NCBI GenBank assembly: GCA_046732895.1
Contig: JBKPNZ010000014.1
Span: forward strand, 1 to 64,000
Direction: 5' to 3'
Source of the DNA: JBKPNZ01 sp046732895
Lineage (GTDB): Bacteria; Actinomycetota; Thermoleophilia; Solirubrobacterales; 70-9
Length of the DNA: 64,000 nt
The notes beneath the pieces are model-generated. The model searched no databases, was not told where the DNA came from, and saw nothing but the letters and a program-made list of their open reading frames with translations. Of this stretch, positions 7,546 to 18,157 are shown one piece after another; position 1 is the first letter of the stretch; every line of letters starts with the position of its first letter. The position numbers and the translations under genes are program-made.

Positions 7546-8274
7546 TCAGCCGGGCGGGAGCTCGGCACGCGACAACGCCGCACGGTCGGCGATCAGCTCG
7601 GTCCGCGGGCCGGTGAGCAGGCTGGCGGGAACGCTCGGATCGCTCGCCTCGAGCATGCGCGCGAGGGCCTCGGCCTTGTCGTCGCCCGTGACGAGGAAGA
7701 CGATCCGTCGCGCCGCGCGGAGCACCGGCACCGTCATCGTGATCCGGTCCGGTGGGGGTTTCGGGGCGTCGTGCACGGGCACGCAGAGGCCGTCGGCCCC
7801 GACCGCCGGATGGCCCGGGAAGAGCGATGCGGTGTGGCCATCGGGTCCCATTCCCTGGAGCGCGACGTCGAGCAGCGGCAGCCCATCCGCTCCCTTCGGC
7901 AGGCCTTCGGCCAGCAGTGCCGCATAACGGTCGGCGGCCTCCTCCGCACCGCGTTCGCCTTCGATCCTGTGGATCGCCTCGGGCTCGAGCGCTCCGCCGA
8001 GCGCCTCGTTGACCATGCGGAAGTTGCTCTCCTCGTCGGCGGGACCGACGGCGCGCTCGTCGCCGAACCAGATCTCGAGCCCGGCGGGCTCGCCTACGCG
8101 CTCCGCCAGCAGCTCATACGCGGGGCGGGGGGTGGCGCCGCCGGCAAGGGCGACGTGTGCATGCTCGCGGAGCGCCACGGCCTCGGAGATGAGCTCCTCA
8201 AGGCGCGCCGCCGCCAGCCGCGTCGCCTCGCCCTCGTCCTCCACCCTGCGCACGGTCACGGGGACTTCGTTCAT
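7546..8274 (-). CDS. pgl: 6-phosphogluconolactonase
   Basis: A 242-residue member of the glucosamine/6-phosphogluconolactonase superfamily. Motifs: ALAGGATPRPAYELL, the acidic WFGDERAVGP, DVALQGMGPDGHTASLFPG and FLVTGDDKAEAL. It hydrolyses 6-phosphogluconolactone in the oxidative pentose phosphate pathway. The ATG at 8274 overlaps the opcA stop (ATGA), so it is the last coupled gene of tkt-rpiB-zwf-opcA-pgl. An in-frame upstream extension to 8604 lies inside opcA and is rejected. Confidence 0.92.
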   Translation of the reverse strand: MNEVPVTVRRVEDEGEATRLAAARLEELISEAVALREHAHVALAGGATPRPAYELLAERVGEPAGLEIWFGDERAVGPADEESNFRMVNEALGGALEPEAIHRIEGERGAEEAADRYAALLAEGLPKGADGLPLLDVALQGMGPDGHTASLFPGHPAVGADGLCVPVHDAPKPPPDRITMTVPVLRAARRIVFLVTGDDKAEALARMLEASDPSVPASLLTGPRTELIADRAALSRAELPPG

Positions 8275-9200
8275 CGCGCCTCCTGCAGGGCTCGTGCAAT
8301 GGCGAGCGCCTCGGGATAGCCGCTCTGGTAGGCACGTGTCGGGACGAGGGCGCGAACGAAGGCCTCCTGCGCGCCGACGCGCGCAAGTGGCGGATCCACT
8401 ACGACCTCCTCCCTCGCCGTGGCGAAGCGCAGCGACTCGATCCCGGACTCGCCGCGGGCAAAGGACACGGCGCTCGCGTCCAGCCCTGTACGCGCGGCGA
8501 TCCACCCGCCGAGCAGGAGCGCCTCGGCCGTCGCATCGGCCCCGTGTTGGAGCTCGACCTCCCCCAGCTCGCGAAGCGCGGCGCGGCGCTCGGGCCGCTC
8601 CCACGCGGCGGCCACGGCGACCCGCCAGCGCTCGAGCCGCCCCCAGGCGAGATCGTGTACCGGGCCAAGGTCGGCGAGCGCCGCGGCGTCATCCAGCATG
8701 GGGGCCGCGGTGTGCCCCGAGTCCGTCACCACGTGATCGGCGCGCCGGGCCACGGCGCCCTGGTCAACCCGAGCGGCGTCCGGCAGCCAGGCGATCACGG
8801 GCAGGTCGGGCACCAGCAGCGGAGCGATCAGCGAGTCCGCGTGATCCAGCCGCGAGCGGTCGGCGGAGAGCAGCACCCGGTCATGGCAGATCCCCACTCG
8901 GCCGCTCTCCGGGCGGACCTCGCAGTCCAGCACGGCTTCAGCGTCGAGTCGCTCGTGCTCGTGGTCGCGCAGCACGATGGCCCGCGCCGGGCTGTGGGCG
9001 CCGAGCCGGTCGATCTCGTCCACAACGGCGCGCTCTCCTTCACCGGCGACGGGGGCGACCACGAGGTTGAGCGTCCGTGCCGCAGCGTGCAGGTGCTCAT
9101 GGCGCTGGTGCTCGGTGTGCAGACGAGCGAGTCCCGCGGCCACGTCGGCAGCGCGTACGCCGGTGGCCGCCCAGGTTCCGGTCTCGTGCCCCGCGCTCAG
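8271..9200 (-). CDS. opcA: glucose-6-phosphate dehydrogenase assembly protein
   Basis: About 309 residues of the OpcA family, which assembles or activates Zwf in actinobacteria and cyanobacteria. The family region begins near VAAGLARLHTEHQRHEH and contains RPESGRVGICHDRV, HADSLIAPLLVPDLPVIAWLP and a C-terminal substrate-like domain. The start is unusual. No ATG, GTG or TTG lies at the expected place; the only longer start (9302) lies inside zwf and encodes out-of-frame arginine-rich sequence. A CTG at 9200-9198 overlaps the zwf TGA (CTGA) in the right frame and is proposed here. A GTG about 20 codons later would remove little of the conserved part and is the alternative. Confidence 0.85.
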   Translation of the reverse strand: MSAGHETGTWAATGVRAADVAAGLARLHTEHQRHEHLHAAARTLNLVVAPVAGEGERAVVDEIDRLGAHSPARAIVLRDHEHERLDAEAVLDCEVRPESGRVGICHDRVLLSADRSRLDHADSLIAPLLVPDLPVIAWLPDAARVDQGAVARRADHVVTDSGHTAAPMLDDAAALADLGPVHDLAWGRLERWRVAVAAAWERPERRAALRELGEVELQHGADATAEALLLGGWIAARTGLDASAVSFARGESGIESLRFATAREEVVVDPPLARVGAQEAFVRALVPTRAYQSGYPEALAIARALQEAR

Positions 9201-10762
9201 ATCCGCCTCCAGGTCCGGCCGCGGACCGCGAGCAGCTCGTCGGCTTGCGCCGGGCCCTGGCCGCCGGCCTCGTATGGCGCGGGTCCTCCGTCGCCGTCCC
9301 ACGCCTGCAGGATCGGGTCAACGACCTTCCACTCGGCTTCGACCTCGTCCGCGCGCGTGAACAGCGTCGCGTCCCCTCGCAGGGCGTCGTGGAGGAGGCG
9401 CTCGTAGGCCTCGGGCGAGGTCGACATGAATGCCTCGCCGTAGTTGAACTCCATCTGCACCGGTCGCACGTTCATGGTCTGCCCCGGCACCTTGGCGACG
9501 ATCCGCAGCGACGCGCCCTCCTCCGGCTGGACCGAGAGCACGAGCTCGTTCGGCTCGACGTCTCCGGTCATGTCGGTCGGGGCGAACGGCAGATGGGGGA
9601 CGGGGCGAAAACGCACCGCGATCTCGGTGACCCGGCGCGCGAGGCGCTTGCCGGCGCGAACGTAGAACGGCGTTCCCGCCCAGCGCCAGTTGTCGATCTC
9701 CACGCGCATCGCCACATAGGTCTCCGTGTTGGAGTCAGGCTCGACTCCCTCCTCCTCGAGGTACCCCGGGACCGCTTCGCCGCCGACCCAGCCGCTCGAG
9801 TACTGCCCCCGGACGACGTAGTCGCTCACCTCGGACGGCTCGTAGCGTCGGACCGACCGCAGGAGCTTCACCTTCTCGTCGCGGATCGTGTCCGCCTCGA
9901 AACGCGCGGGCGGCTCCATCGCCGTCAGCGCGACCAGTTGCAGCGCGTGGTTCTGGATGACGTCGCGAATCGCGCCCGCCGAGTCGTAGTAGGCGGCTCG
10001 GTGACCGATTCCCATGTCCTCCGCGACCGTGATCTGCACCTGCTCCACGTAGCGCCGGTTCCACACCGGCTCGAGGATCCCGTTTGCGAACCGCATCACC
10101 TGCACGTTCTGGACGGTCTCCTTGCCGAGGTAGTGGTCGATGCGAAAGATCTGCGACTCGTCGAAGGCCCGCGTGAGCTCCGCGTTGAGCTCCCCGGCGG
10201 AGCGCAGGTCGTGCCCGAACGGCTTCTCGACCAGCAGCCGAGCCGGCGCCGCGGAGCTCCGGCCCAGGCCGACCCGCTCGAGCGAGCGCGCGATCTGGGA
10301 GAAGAAGCGAGGTGCGACGGCCAGATAGAAGACGCGCTGGGAGGGGTCGTCGCCGTCCCCATCTCGCAGCCGCGCCGCGAGCTCATCGAACATGCCCTCG
10401 TCCCCGAAGTCACCGTACATCGACTCGAGTCGCGTCTCGAGGGCGTCCCATCCCTCGGGCGTGAGCTCAGTTCGCGAGAACGATTCGATCGCGTTGCGCG
10501 CCCGCTCGCGGAACGCGTTGGGATCCTCGTCGCGCGAGACGCCGATCACGCGCAATCGCTCCGGGAGCAAGCCGGACACGAGCAGGTTGTAGATCGCCGG
10601 GATCAGCTTGCGTGCGGCGAGATCGCCCCTGGCGCCGAAGATGACGAGCGTCGTCGGCCCGGGAGCCGGGTGCGACACGTCGCGGGCGAAGGGGTTCTCG
10701 GCAGGCGTGGCGCCGGCGGTGGCGACGCTGGCCTGAAGCTGGGCGCCAGGACCCGCGGTCAT
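9197..10762 (-). CDS. zwf: glucose-6-phosphate 1-dehydrogenase
   Basis: A 521-residue enzyme making 6-phosphogluconolactone and NADPH from glucose-6-phosphate. The coenzyme fingerprint is FGARGDLAARKL near residue 42 (the common form is GASGDLA), the active-site RIDHYLGKE lies near 205, and RAGKRL near 375. The ATG overlaps the rpiB stop by 4 bases and its own stop overlaps the proposed opcA start. The operon context (tkt, rpiB, opcA, pgl) confirms assignment to the oxidative pentose phosphate pathway. Confidence 0.95.
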   Translation of the reverse strand: MTAGPGAQLQASVATAGATPAENPFARDVSHPAPGPTTLVIFGARGDLAARKLIPAIYNLLVSGLLPERLRVIGVSRDEDPNAFRERARNAIESFSRTELTPEGWDALETRLESMYGDFGDEGMFDELAARLRDGDGDDPSQRVFYLAVAPRFFSQIARSLERVGLGRSSAAPARLLVEKPFGHDLRSAGELNAELTRAFDESQIFRIDHYLGKETVQNVQVMRFANGILEPVWNRRYVEQVQITVAEDMGIGHRAAYYDSAGAIRDVIQNHALQLVALTAMEPPARFEADTIRDEKVKLLRSVRRYEPSEVSDYVVRGQYSSGWVGGEAVPGYLEEEGVEPDSNTETYVAMRVEIDNWRWAGTPFYVRAGKRLARRVTEIAVRFRPVPHLPFAPTDMTGDVEPNELVLSVQPEEGASLRIVAKVPGQTMNVRPVQMEFNYGEAFMSTSPEAYERLLHDALRGDATLFTRADEVEAEWKVVDPILQAWDGDGGPAPYEAGGQGPAQADELLAVRGRTWRRI

Positions 10763-11265
10763 CCTGGAGCTCCGGCCGGCGGCCCGTCATCGGCGGTGAT
10801 CGGGCCGAGGTCGGCATTCAGGCCATCGCGCTCGAGGGCCTCGACCTTCGCCACCCGCCGCCGGTGCCGCTCCACGCCGGAGAAGACCGCGCCGAGGTAG
10901 GTCCGGACGATCTCGCCGGCGAGCTCCGAGCCGACGACGCGCGCGCCGAGGCAGATCACATTCAAATCGTCGTGCTCGACCGCCTGATGGGCGGTGTACT
11001 CGTCGTGCACCGTCGCCGCCTTGATCCCCGGCAGCTTGCCGGCGGCGACCGACACGCCCGCGCCCGAGCCGCAGACCAGCACGCCGCGCTCGGCTTCGCC
11101 CGAGGCGACCGTCTTGCCGACGGCCAGCGCGATCTCCGGGTAGTCGATCGGCTCGGTCGAATCAGTGCCGAGGTCGATGGGCTCGTGCCCGGCCTCGCGG
11201 ACGATCTCGAGGAGCTCCGCCTTGAGCGGATAGCCCGCGTGATCGAAGCCGCACGCGATCTTCAT
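10759..11265 (-). CDS. rpiB: ribose-5-phosphate isomerase B
   Basis: A 168-residue RpiB/LacAB-type isomerase interconverting ribose-5-phosphate and ribulose-5-phosphate. It begins MKIACGFDHAGYPLK and contains the catalytic cysteine region VLVCGSGAGVSVAA and VICLGARVVG. The C-terminus is about 15-20 residues longer than usual. It overlaps tkt upstream and zwf downstream by 4 bases each, so it occupies the position where tal lies in many actinobacterial tkt-tal-zwf-opcA-pgl operons. Confidence 0.93.
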   Translation of the reverse strand: MKIACGFDHAGYPLKAELLEIVREAGHEPIDLGTDSTEPIDYPEIALAVGKTVASGEAERGVLVCGSGAGVSVAAGKLPGIKAATVHDEYTAHQAVEHDDLNVICLGARVVGSELAGEIVRTYLGAVFSGVERHRRRVAKVEALERDGLNADLGPITADDGPPAGAPG

Positions 11266-13280
11266 GCCTCGAGCAGTTCCCTGGCGCGGCTCGCGACCGC
11301 TTCAGGCGTGAATCCGAGGTGCTCGGCAACGACGGGTCCCGGGGCCGACGCACCGAATCGCTCGAGGGCGACGCTGTCGCCGCGCTCGCCGATCCATCGC
11401 CGCCAGCCGAGGGGAGAGCCCGCCTCAACCGACAGTCTTGCCCCGACGGCGGGTGGCAACACCTCTTCGCGGTACGCCTGGGATTGGGCGGCGAAGCGCT
11501 CGGAGCAGGGCATCGAGACAACGCGCACACCGACTCCGTCGCCCTCGAGCAGATCGGCTGCGTCACAGCAGAGGGAGACCTCGGACCCGGTCCCGATGAG
11601 GACGAGGTCCGGCTCAGCCGAGTCGCCGCGGTACGCGTAGGCGCCCCGCTCGACCGCATCGTCGGGGATTCGGGCCGGGTCGAGCACCGGGAGCTTTTGG
11701 CGGCTGAGCACCAGCGCGGTGGGAACGTTGGAGCTCCCCAAGAGCCAGCGCCAGGCGAGGAATGTCTCGCGGTAGTCGGCCGGCCTGATCACTTCCAGAT
11801 TGGGCATCGCGCGCAGCGACGCGAGTTGCTCGATCGGCTGGTGCGTCGGCCCGTCCTCGCCCATGAGGATCGAGTCGTGGGTGAAGACGAAGATTGCTGG
11901 AATCTCCATCAGCGCCGCGAGGCGGATCGGCTCGCGCATGTAATCGGAGAAGCTCAGGAACGTCGCGCCATAGGCACGCATGCCCTCGATCGTGAGTGCG
12001 TTGACGATCGCCCCCATCGCGTGCTCGCGGACGCCGAAGTGCAGGTTGCGCCCGGCGAAGCTGTGGCGCAGGACGTCGGGCTCGCCCTTCAGGTGCGTCG
12101 CCGTCGAGGGCGCGAGGTCCGCGGCGCCCCCGAGCAGCTCCGGGATGCGCGGCGCCAGCCAGTTGAGCGCCTCTCCCGATGCGGCGCGGGTCGCAATCGG
12201 CCCATCATCTGGCGCCTTCTGAGGCGCGTCCGTCATCTCGGGGAGGTCAGGCGGATCGCGACGGGTGACACGCTCGAACTCGGCGGCGAGCTCTGGGTTA
12301 TCGGCGGCGTACTGCTCGAATCGCTCCGACCACTCGCGTTCCGCCTCGAGGCCCCGCTCGCCGACTCCCGCGAACACCTCGCGGACCTCCTCGGGGACGA
12401 AGAAGGGCTCCTGCGAGGGCCAGCCCAGCGCCTCCTTGGTGAGCTTGAGCTCGTCCTCGCCCAGCGGCTCGCCATGGGCGGAGGCCGTGTCCTGCTTGTG
12501 CGGGCTTCCATAGCCGATGTGGGTCGGGAGGATGACCAGCGAGGGCCGGTCGGTGACGCCGGCCGCCTCGCGGAGGGCAAGCTCGATCTGTTCGAGTCCG
12601 GCCTCGCGCGGAAGCTCGTGGACCGACCACCCGTAGGCCTGGAATCGCTGCGCCACCTCCTCGTGGAAGGCGAGGTGGGTGGAGCCCTCGATCTGGATCT
12701 CGTTGTCGTCGTAGATCGCGGTGAGGTTCCCGAGCCCGAGGTTCCCGGCCAGCGACGCGGCCTCGGAGGAGACCCCCTCCTCCATGTCGCCGTCGCCGCA
12801 GATCACCCAGGTGCGGTGGTCGACGATCGAGTCGCGCTCCGTGTTGAACCGCTCGGCGAGGATGGCCCCGGCGAGCGCGAAGCCGACGCTGTTGGCGAAG
12901 CCCTGGCCGAGCGGGCCGGTGGTTACCTCGACGCCCGGCGTCACCCCGTACTCGGGGTGGCCGGGGCACCGGCTTCCCCACTGGCGAAACGAGCGGATGT
13001 CGTCGAGGGTCAGGTCATACCCGCAGAGGTGAAGGAGCGCGTACTGGAGCATGCAGGCGTGGCCGTTGGAGAGCACGAATCGGTCGCGGTTCGGCCACTT
13101 CGGATTCGCCGGGCTGTGGCGCATGATCCGCGTGAAGAGCACGTAGCCGAGGGGAGCGAGGCCCATCGGCGCGCCGGGGTGGCCCGAGTTCGCCTGCTGC
13201 ACGGCATCCATCGCCAGCGTGCGAATCGTGTTCACGGCGAGCTCGTCGACGGCCGTCTCGGGAATCGTGCCCGCGTCCAT
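11262..13280 (-). CDS. tkt: transketolase
   Basis: A 672-residue thiamine-diphosphate enzyme of the non-oxidative pentose phosphate pathway. N-terminal SGHPGAPMGLAP, the TPP motif GDGDMEEGVSSEAASLAGNLGLGNLTAIYDDN (shown in part: GDGDMEEG...), and the pyrimidine domain FTHDSILMGEDGPTHQP are all present. The ribosome site AAAGGAG lies 6 bases before the ATG. It begins the coupled run tkt-rpiB-zwf-opcA-pgl and follows the histidine kinase gene after 31 bp on the same strand. Confidence 0.95.
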   Translation of the reverse strand: MDAGTIPETAVDELAVNTIRTLAMDAVQQANSGHPGAPMGLAPLGYVLFTRIMRHSPANPKWPNRDRFVLSNGHACMLQYALLHLCGYDLTLDDIRSFRQWGSRCPGHPEYGVTPGVEVTTGPLGQGFANSVGFALAGAILAERFNTERDSIVDHRTWVICGDGDMEEGVSSEAASLAGNLGLGNLTAIYDDNEIQIEGSTHLAFHEEVAQRFQAYGWSVHELPREAGLEQIELALREAAGVTDRPSLVILPTHIGYGSPHKQDTASAHGEPLGEDELKLTKEALGWPSQEPFFVPEEVREVFAGVGERGLEAEREWSERFEQYAADNPELAAEFERVTRRDPPDLPEMTDAPQKAPDDGPIATRAASGEALNWLAPRIPELLGGAADLAPSTATHLKGEPDVLRHSFAGRNLHFGVREHAMGAIVNALTIEGMRAYGATFLSFSDYMREPIRLAALMEIPAIFVFTHDSILMGEDGPTHQPIEQLASLRAMPNLEVIRPADYRETFLAWRWLLGSSNVPTALVLSRQKLPVLDPARIPDDAVERGAYAYRGDSAEPDLVLIGTGSEVSLCCDAADLLEGDGVGVRVVSMPCSERFAAQSQAYREEVLPPAVGARLSVEAGSPLGWRRWIGERGDSVALERFGASAPGPVVAEHLGFTPEAVASRARELLEA

Positions 13281-13311
13281 TGCGGCTCCTTTCGGGAAGG
13301 GGCGCCGAAGA

Positions 13312-14382
13312 TTATTCCCCCGGCAGCGCGAGCCTGAACAGCGCGCCGCCTCCGGGAGCCTGCTCGACGCTCACCCACCCTCCGTGCGCTTCGGTGACCT
13401 GGCGGACGATCGCAAGCCCGAGCCCGGATCCCGGCGCATCCCGAGCCGAGGCGCCGCGATGGAAGCGGTCAAAGATGTGTTCCGCCTCGGCGGGTGGGAT
13501 GCCCGGGCCGTGGTCGCGGACGACGAGGCCCTCCTCGCCGACACGGACCTCGACGGACTCCGAGTCCGGGCTGTACTTGCAGGCGTTGTCGAGCAGGTTG
13601 TCGACAGCGCGTGCCAGCCGCTCAGCGTCGCCGGCGACGACGGCCGGCTGGAGGTCCGTCTCGAAGCGGCGCTCGGGAGCGAGTCGGCGAGCGCGTTCGA
13701 CAGCTTCGGCAGCGAGCCGATCCAGCCGCACCTCGTCGCGAGCTGCGACCGGCTCGTCGCCCCGCGCAAGCTCGATCACGTCCCCGATTAGACGCCCCAG
13801 CTCCTCGCTGCGGTCCCGAGCGGTCCCGAGCAGCCGGGCTCGCTCGGCCTGCGGCATCTCCGGATGCTCCAGCAGCACTTCGATGTCCGTGCGGAGGCTG
13901 GCGACCGGGGTCCGCAGCTCGTGCGAGGCGTCCGCGACGAGTTGTCGCTGAGCCTCCACCGAGCCCGCAAGCTCCGCGCGCGACGCCTGCAGCGTGTCGA
14001 GCATCTCGTTGAAGCGGACGACGAGCCGGCCCACCTCATCCCCCCGGCCGACCTCGATCCGTTGCGAGAGGTCCTCGGTGGCGCCGACGTGCTCGGCAGT
14101 TGCCGTCAGCCGCCGGATGGGCGCCATCGCCTGGCGCGAGACCAGCCACGCGAGGACCGCGGCGAGGGCCACGCCCGTGGCCGCGACGACGGCGAGGATC
14201 ACACGCAGTCGCGCGAGGACGTCGTCGACCCCTTGAAGCGAGCGCGCGAGGATGACCGCGCCGTGGTGGTCGACCGGTTCGGTGAGGACCCGGAAGTGCT
14301 CGCCATCGATATCGCGGTCGACCAGCTCGGTGCGGCCACGGCGCCGCCTGAGCTCCGAGGCCATGTAACGCAGGTAGAACAC
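13312..14382 (-). CDS. sensor histidine kinase, single membrane segment, orphan
   Basis: About 356 residues. One membrane segment (VILAVVAATGVALAAVLAWLV), then HAMP, the HisKA H-box (DASHELRTPVASLRTD), the N-box (DNLLDNACKYSP) and G boxes (DHGPGIPP, GSGLGLAIV). Kinases of this MprB-like class normally have two membrane segments around an extracytoplasmic sensor. Here the first segment is missing and the protein begins VFYLRYMASEL. The GTG at 14382 is chosen because AAAGGAG lies 4 bases upstream; ATG at 14364 is the alternative. No response regulator is adjacent. It may be 5'-truncated or have an unusual topology. It probably autophosphorylates the H-box histidine if functional. Confidence 0.8.
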   Translation of the reverse strand: MFYLRYMASELRRRRGRTELVDRDIDGEHFRVLTEPVDHHGAVILARSLQGVDDVLARLRVILAVVAATGVALAAVLAWLVSRQAMAPIRRLTATAEHVGATEDLSQRIEVGRGDEVGRLVVRFNEMLDTLQASRAELAGSVEAQRQLVADASHELRTPVASLRTDIEVLLEHPEMPQAERARLLGTARDRSEELGRLIGDVIELARGDEPVAARDEVRLDRLAAEAVERARRLAPERRFETDLQPAVVAGDAERLARAVDNLLDNACKYSPDSESVEVRVGEEGLVVRDHGPGIPPAEAEHIFDRFHRGASARDAPGSGLGLAIVRQVTEAHGGWVSVEQAPGGGALFRLALPGE

Positions 14383-14695
14383 CCGGCTCCTTTCGCGGGG
14401 TGAAGTCGTGCCCGGCGGCCGCCGCTGGGGGCACGCGTGAGGTCCGTCCGGGACCCGGTGGACCGCCGCCGGGCACGGGGCATGGAATCGCAGCCCCCTA
14501 AGCCCGCTCGAAGCCGCGCATAAGAGGAGCCGAAGAATGCGCAGAAGCCCCTTGAGCGCGCGCCTGGACCGGTTGGCGATCCGCACCGCCTACGATTGCG
14601 ACAGAATGGCGGGGCGCCCAGCGGGTAGTCCGCGGGGCGTCTTTCCGTTTTGCCAACCGCCGGCTGGACCGCGTCTGAAAGGAGTTGACGAGCCC
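14383..14695. other. 313-bp gap with nested inverted repeats
   Basis: This gap separates the histidine kinase and pckG starts. GTGCCCGGCGGC (14408-14419) pairs perfectly with GCCGCCGGGCAC (14465-14476). Inside, GGTCC (14441-14445) pairs with GGACC (14460-14464), and GGGCAC at 14428-14433 can compete for the left GTGCCC. The competing pairings resemble a structured leader for the kinase, 26 bp downstream on the minus strand. An in-frame ATG at 14537 with GAGGAG upstream could extend PckG by 53 residues, but the family N-terminus does not need it. No other gene is seen. Confidence 0.5.
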
Positions 14696-16498
<1,803 letters not shown>

Positions 16499-16526
16499 CG
16501 CCCGTTGACTTGCGGCGACCGCCGGC

Positions 16527-17576
16527 TCAGAGCTCGTAGGCCTCGGCCAGCTCGGGGTCGCGCTTCGCGAGCTCCTCGGCAAGGGTGACCATCACCTTGC
16601 ACTGCTTCCAGGTGGCGTCGTCCTGCATCTTGCCGTCGATCATGTGGACGCCCCGCCCGTCGGGGATCGCCTCGAGCACCTTCTTCGCGAAGAGGACCTC
16701 GTCGGGAGCGGGACTGAAGACCTTCTTTGCGATCTCGATCTGGACGGGATGCAGCGACCAGGCGCCGACGCAGCCGAGGAGGAAGGCCGCCCGGAACTGC
16801 GTCTCGCATCCCTGGGTGTCCTTGATGTCGCCGTAGGGCCCGTAGAAGGGCAGCAGGCCGGCTGAGGTACAGGCGTCGACCATGCGCGCGATCGAGTAGT
16901 GCCACGGGTCCTGCTGGGCGGTGGCGCGCGGGGCTTCCTCGTCCTCTGGGTGCGGGTCCTCGATCACCCGGTAGCCGGGATGGCCGCCGCCCACCCTCGT
17001 GGTCTTCATCCGCCGTGAGGCCGCGAGGTCGGCCGGGCCGAAGCTCATCCCCTGCATGCGCGGGCTCGCGGTCGCGATCTCCTCGAGATTGACGACGCCG
17101 AGTGACGTCTCGAGGATCGCGTGGACGAGGATCGGCCGCTCCACCTTTGCCTTCGCCTCGAGCTGCGCCAGCAGGCGATCGACGTAATGGATGTCCCATG
17201 GTCCCTCGACTTTGGGCACCATGATGACCTCGACCTGGTTGCCCGCCTCGGTCACGATCTTCGTCAGGTCGTCGAGGACCCACGGGCTCTCCAGCGAGTT
17301 GACGCGCGTCCAGAGCGCCGTTTCCCCGAAGTCGAGCTCGTTGGCGGCCCTGATGAATCCCTCGCGTGCCGCCTCCTTGCGATCGACGGGCACCGCGTCC
17401 TCGAGGTTGCCGAGCAGGATGTCGGTCGTGGCAGCGATGTCGGCGGCCTTCGCGGCCATCTTCTCGTTCGAGAAGTCGAGGAAGTGGATCATCCGCGAGG
17501 GCTTGACGGGGACCTCGAGCACCGGATCGGGCGCGCCGATCGCAAGTGCGTGAGCGAACAGGCGAGGATTTCGCAT
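16527..17576 (-). CDS. mcl: malyl-CoA / beta-methylmalyl-CoA lyase (HpcH/HpaI family)
   Basis: A 349-residue member of the CitE/HpcH-HpaI CoA-lyase superfamily. Motifs in order: PSRMIHF, GNLEDAVPVDRKEAA, WTRVNSLESPWVLDD, IMVPKVEGPWDIHYVD, HAILETSLGVVNLEEIA, MSFGPADLAASR, LLPFYGPYGDIKD, WSLHPVQ and MIDGKMQDDATWKQ. This pattern is that of the Chloroflexus-type malyl-CoA lyase rather than citrate lyase. Expected reactions are cleavage of malyl-CoA to glyoxylate plus acetyl-CoA and of beta-methylmalyl-CoA to glyoxylate plus propionyl-CoA. The ATG at 17576 fits the family start. Companion pathway genes lie at 18.6, 23.8, 34 and 41.4 kb. Confidence 0.85.
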   Translation of the reverse strand: MRNPRLFAHALAIGAPDPVLEVPVKPSRMIHFLDFSNEKMAAKAADIAATTDILLGNLEDAVPVDRKEAAREGFIRAANELDFGETALWTRVNSLESPWVLDDLTKIVTEAGNQVEVIMVPKVEGPWDIHYVDRLLAQLEAKAKVERPILVHAILETSLGVVNLEEIATASPRMQGMSFGPADLAASRRMKTTRVGGGHPGYRVIEDPHPEDEEAPRATAQQDPWHYSIARMVDACTSAGLLPFYGPYGDIKDTQGCETQFRAAFLLGCVGAWSLHPVQIEIAKKVFSPAPDEVLFAKKVLEAIPDGRGVHMIDGKMQDDATWKQCKVMVTLAEELAKRDPELAEAYEL

Positions 17577-17704
17577 GGGCGGGAACGCTAGCGGAGAGGC
17601 CGCGGGCGGCGATCCGGCCGGCGGTACGCTTGGGCGCACGGGGAAGTTGCGGTGGAAGCGAGACGGAAATCGGGGGAGGGCGTCCACGCCGTAGTCTGCC
17701 CGGC

Positions 17705-18157
17705 GTGAGCTTCGAGGTGAGAGCCGCAGAGCCCGGAGAGGAGGAGGGCATCCTGGTTGCCTATGAGTGGCTCTTCGCGCCGCCGGGATCGAAGCCGGGG
17801 CAGTGGGAGCCGACGCGCGCCGCCGTGGCGTTGCGCCAGGCCATCGACTCCCACGACTGCGCGGTGCTGATCGCCGAGGAGCCAGGCGGGGAGCTGATCG
17901 GCATCTGCACCGGCTACCAGGACCTGCACTCGGTCCGCTACGGCTACCGCGCCTGGGTCGAGGACCTCGCCGTGCATCCGGATCACCGCTCGCAGGGTGT
18001 CGGCAAGGCGCTCCTGGACGCTGCGAAGGACTGGGCGCGCGAGCGCGGCGCCACTCACCTGGAGCTCGATTCCGGGGACGCACGGCCGGATGCGCACCGC
18101 TTCTACGAGCGCGAGCACCCGAGCTGGACGTCGCGCTGCTTCGGCTGGGAGCTCTAG
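17705..18157 (+). CDS. GNAT family N-acetyltransferase
   Basis: A 150-residue GNAT fold protein. The acetyl-CoA-binding motif A is VEDLAVHPDHRSQGVGKALLDAAKDWARERG near residues 79-110, followed by LELDSGDARPDAHRFYER typical of the alpha4-beta6 part. The GTG at 17705 gives a normal length. Its TAG and the TAG of the opposing SnoaL-like gene share one CTAG (18154-18157). Acceptor substrate unknown. Confidence 0.85.
   Translation: MSFEVRAAEPGEEEGILVAYEWLFAPPGSKPGQWEPTRAAVALRQAIDSHDCAVLIAEEPGGELIGICTGYQDLHSVRYGYRAWVEDLAVHPDHRSQGVGKALLDAAKDWARERGATHLELDSGDARPDAHRFYEREHPSWTSRCFGWEL

Noticed and set aside
9077..10900. A 607-codon plus-strand open frame
   Set aside because: It is antisense to zwf and rpiB, and composition follows GC-rich codon shadows without recognisable motifs.
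11319..13337. A 672-codon plus-strand open frame
   Set aside because: It mirrors transketolase on the other strand; transketolase motifs are intact, and this frame has none.
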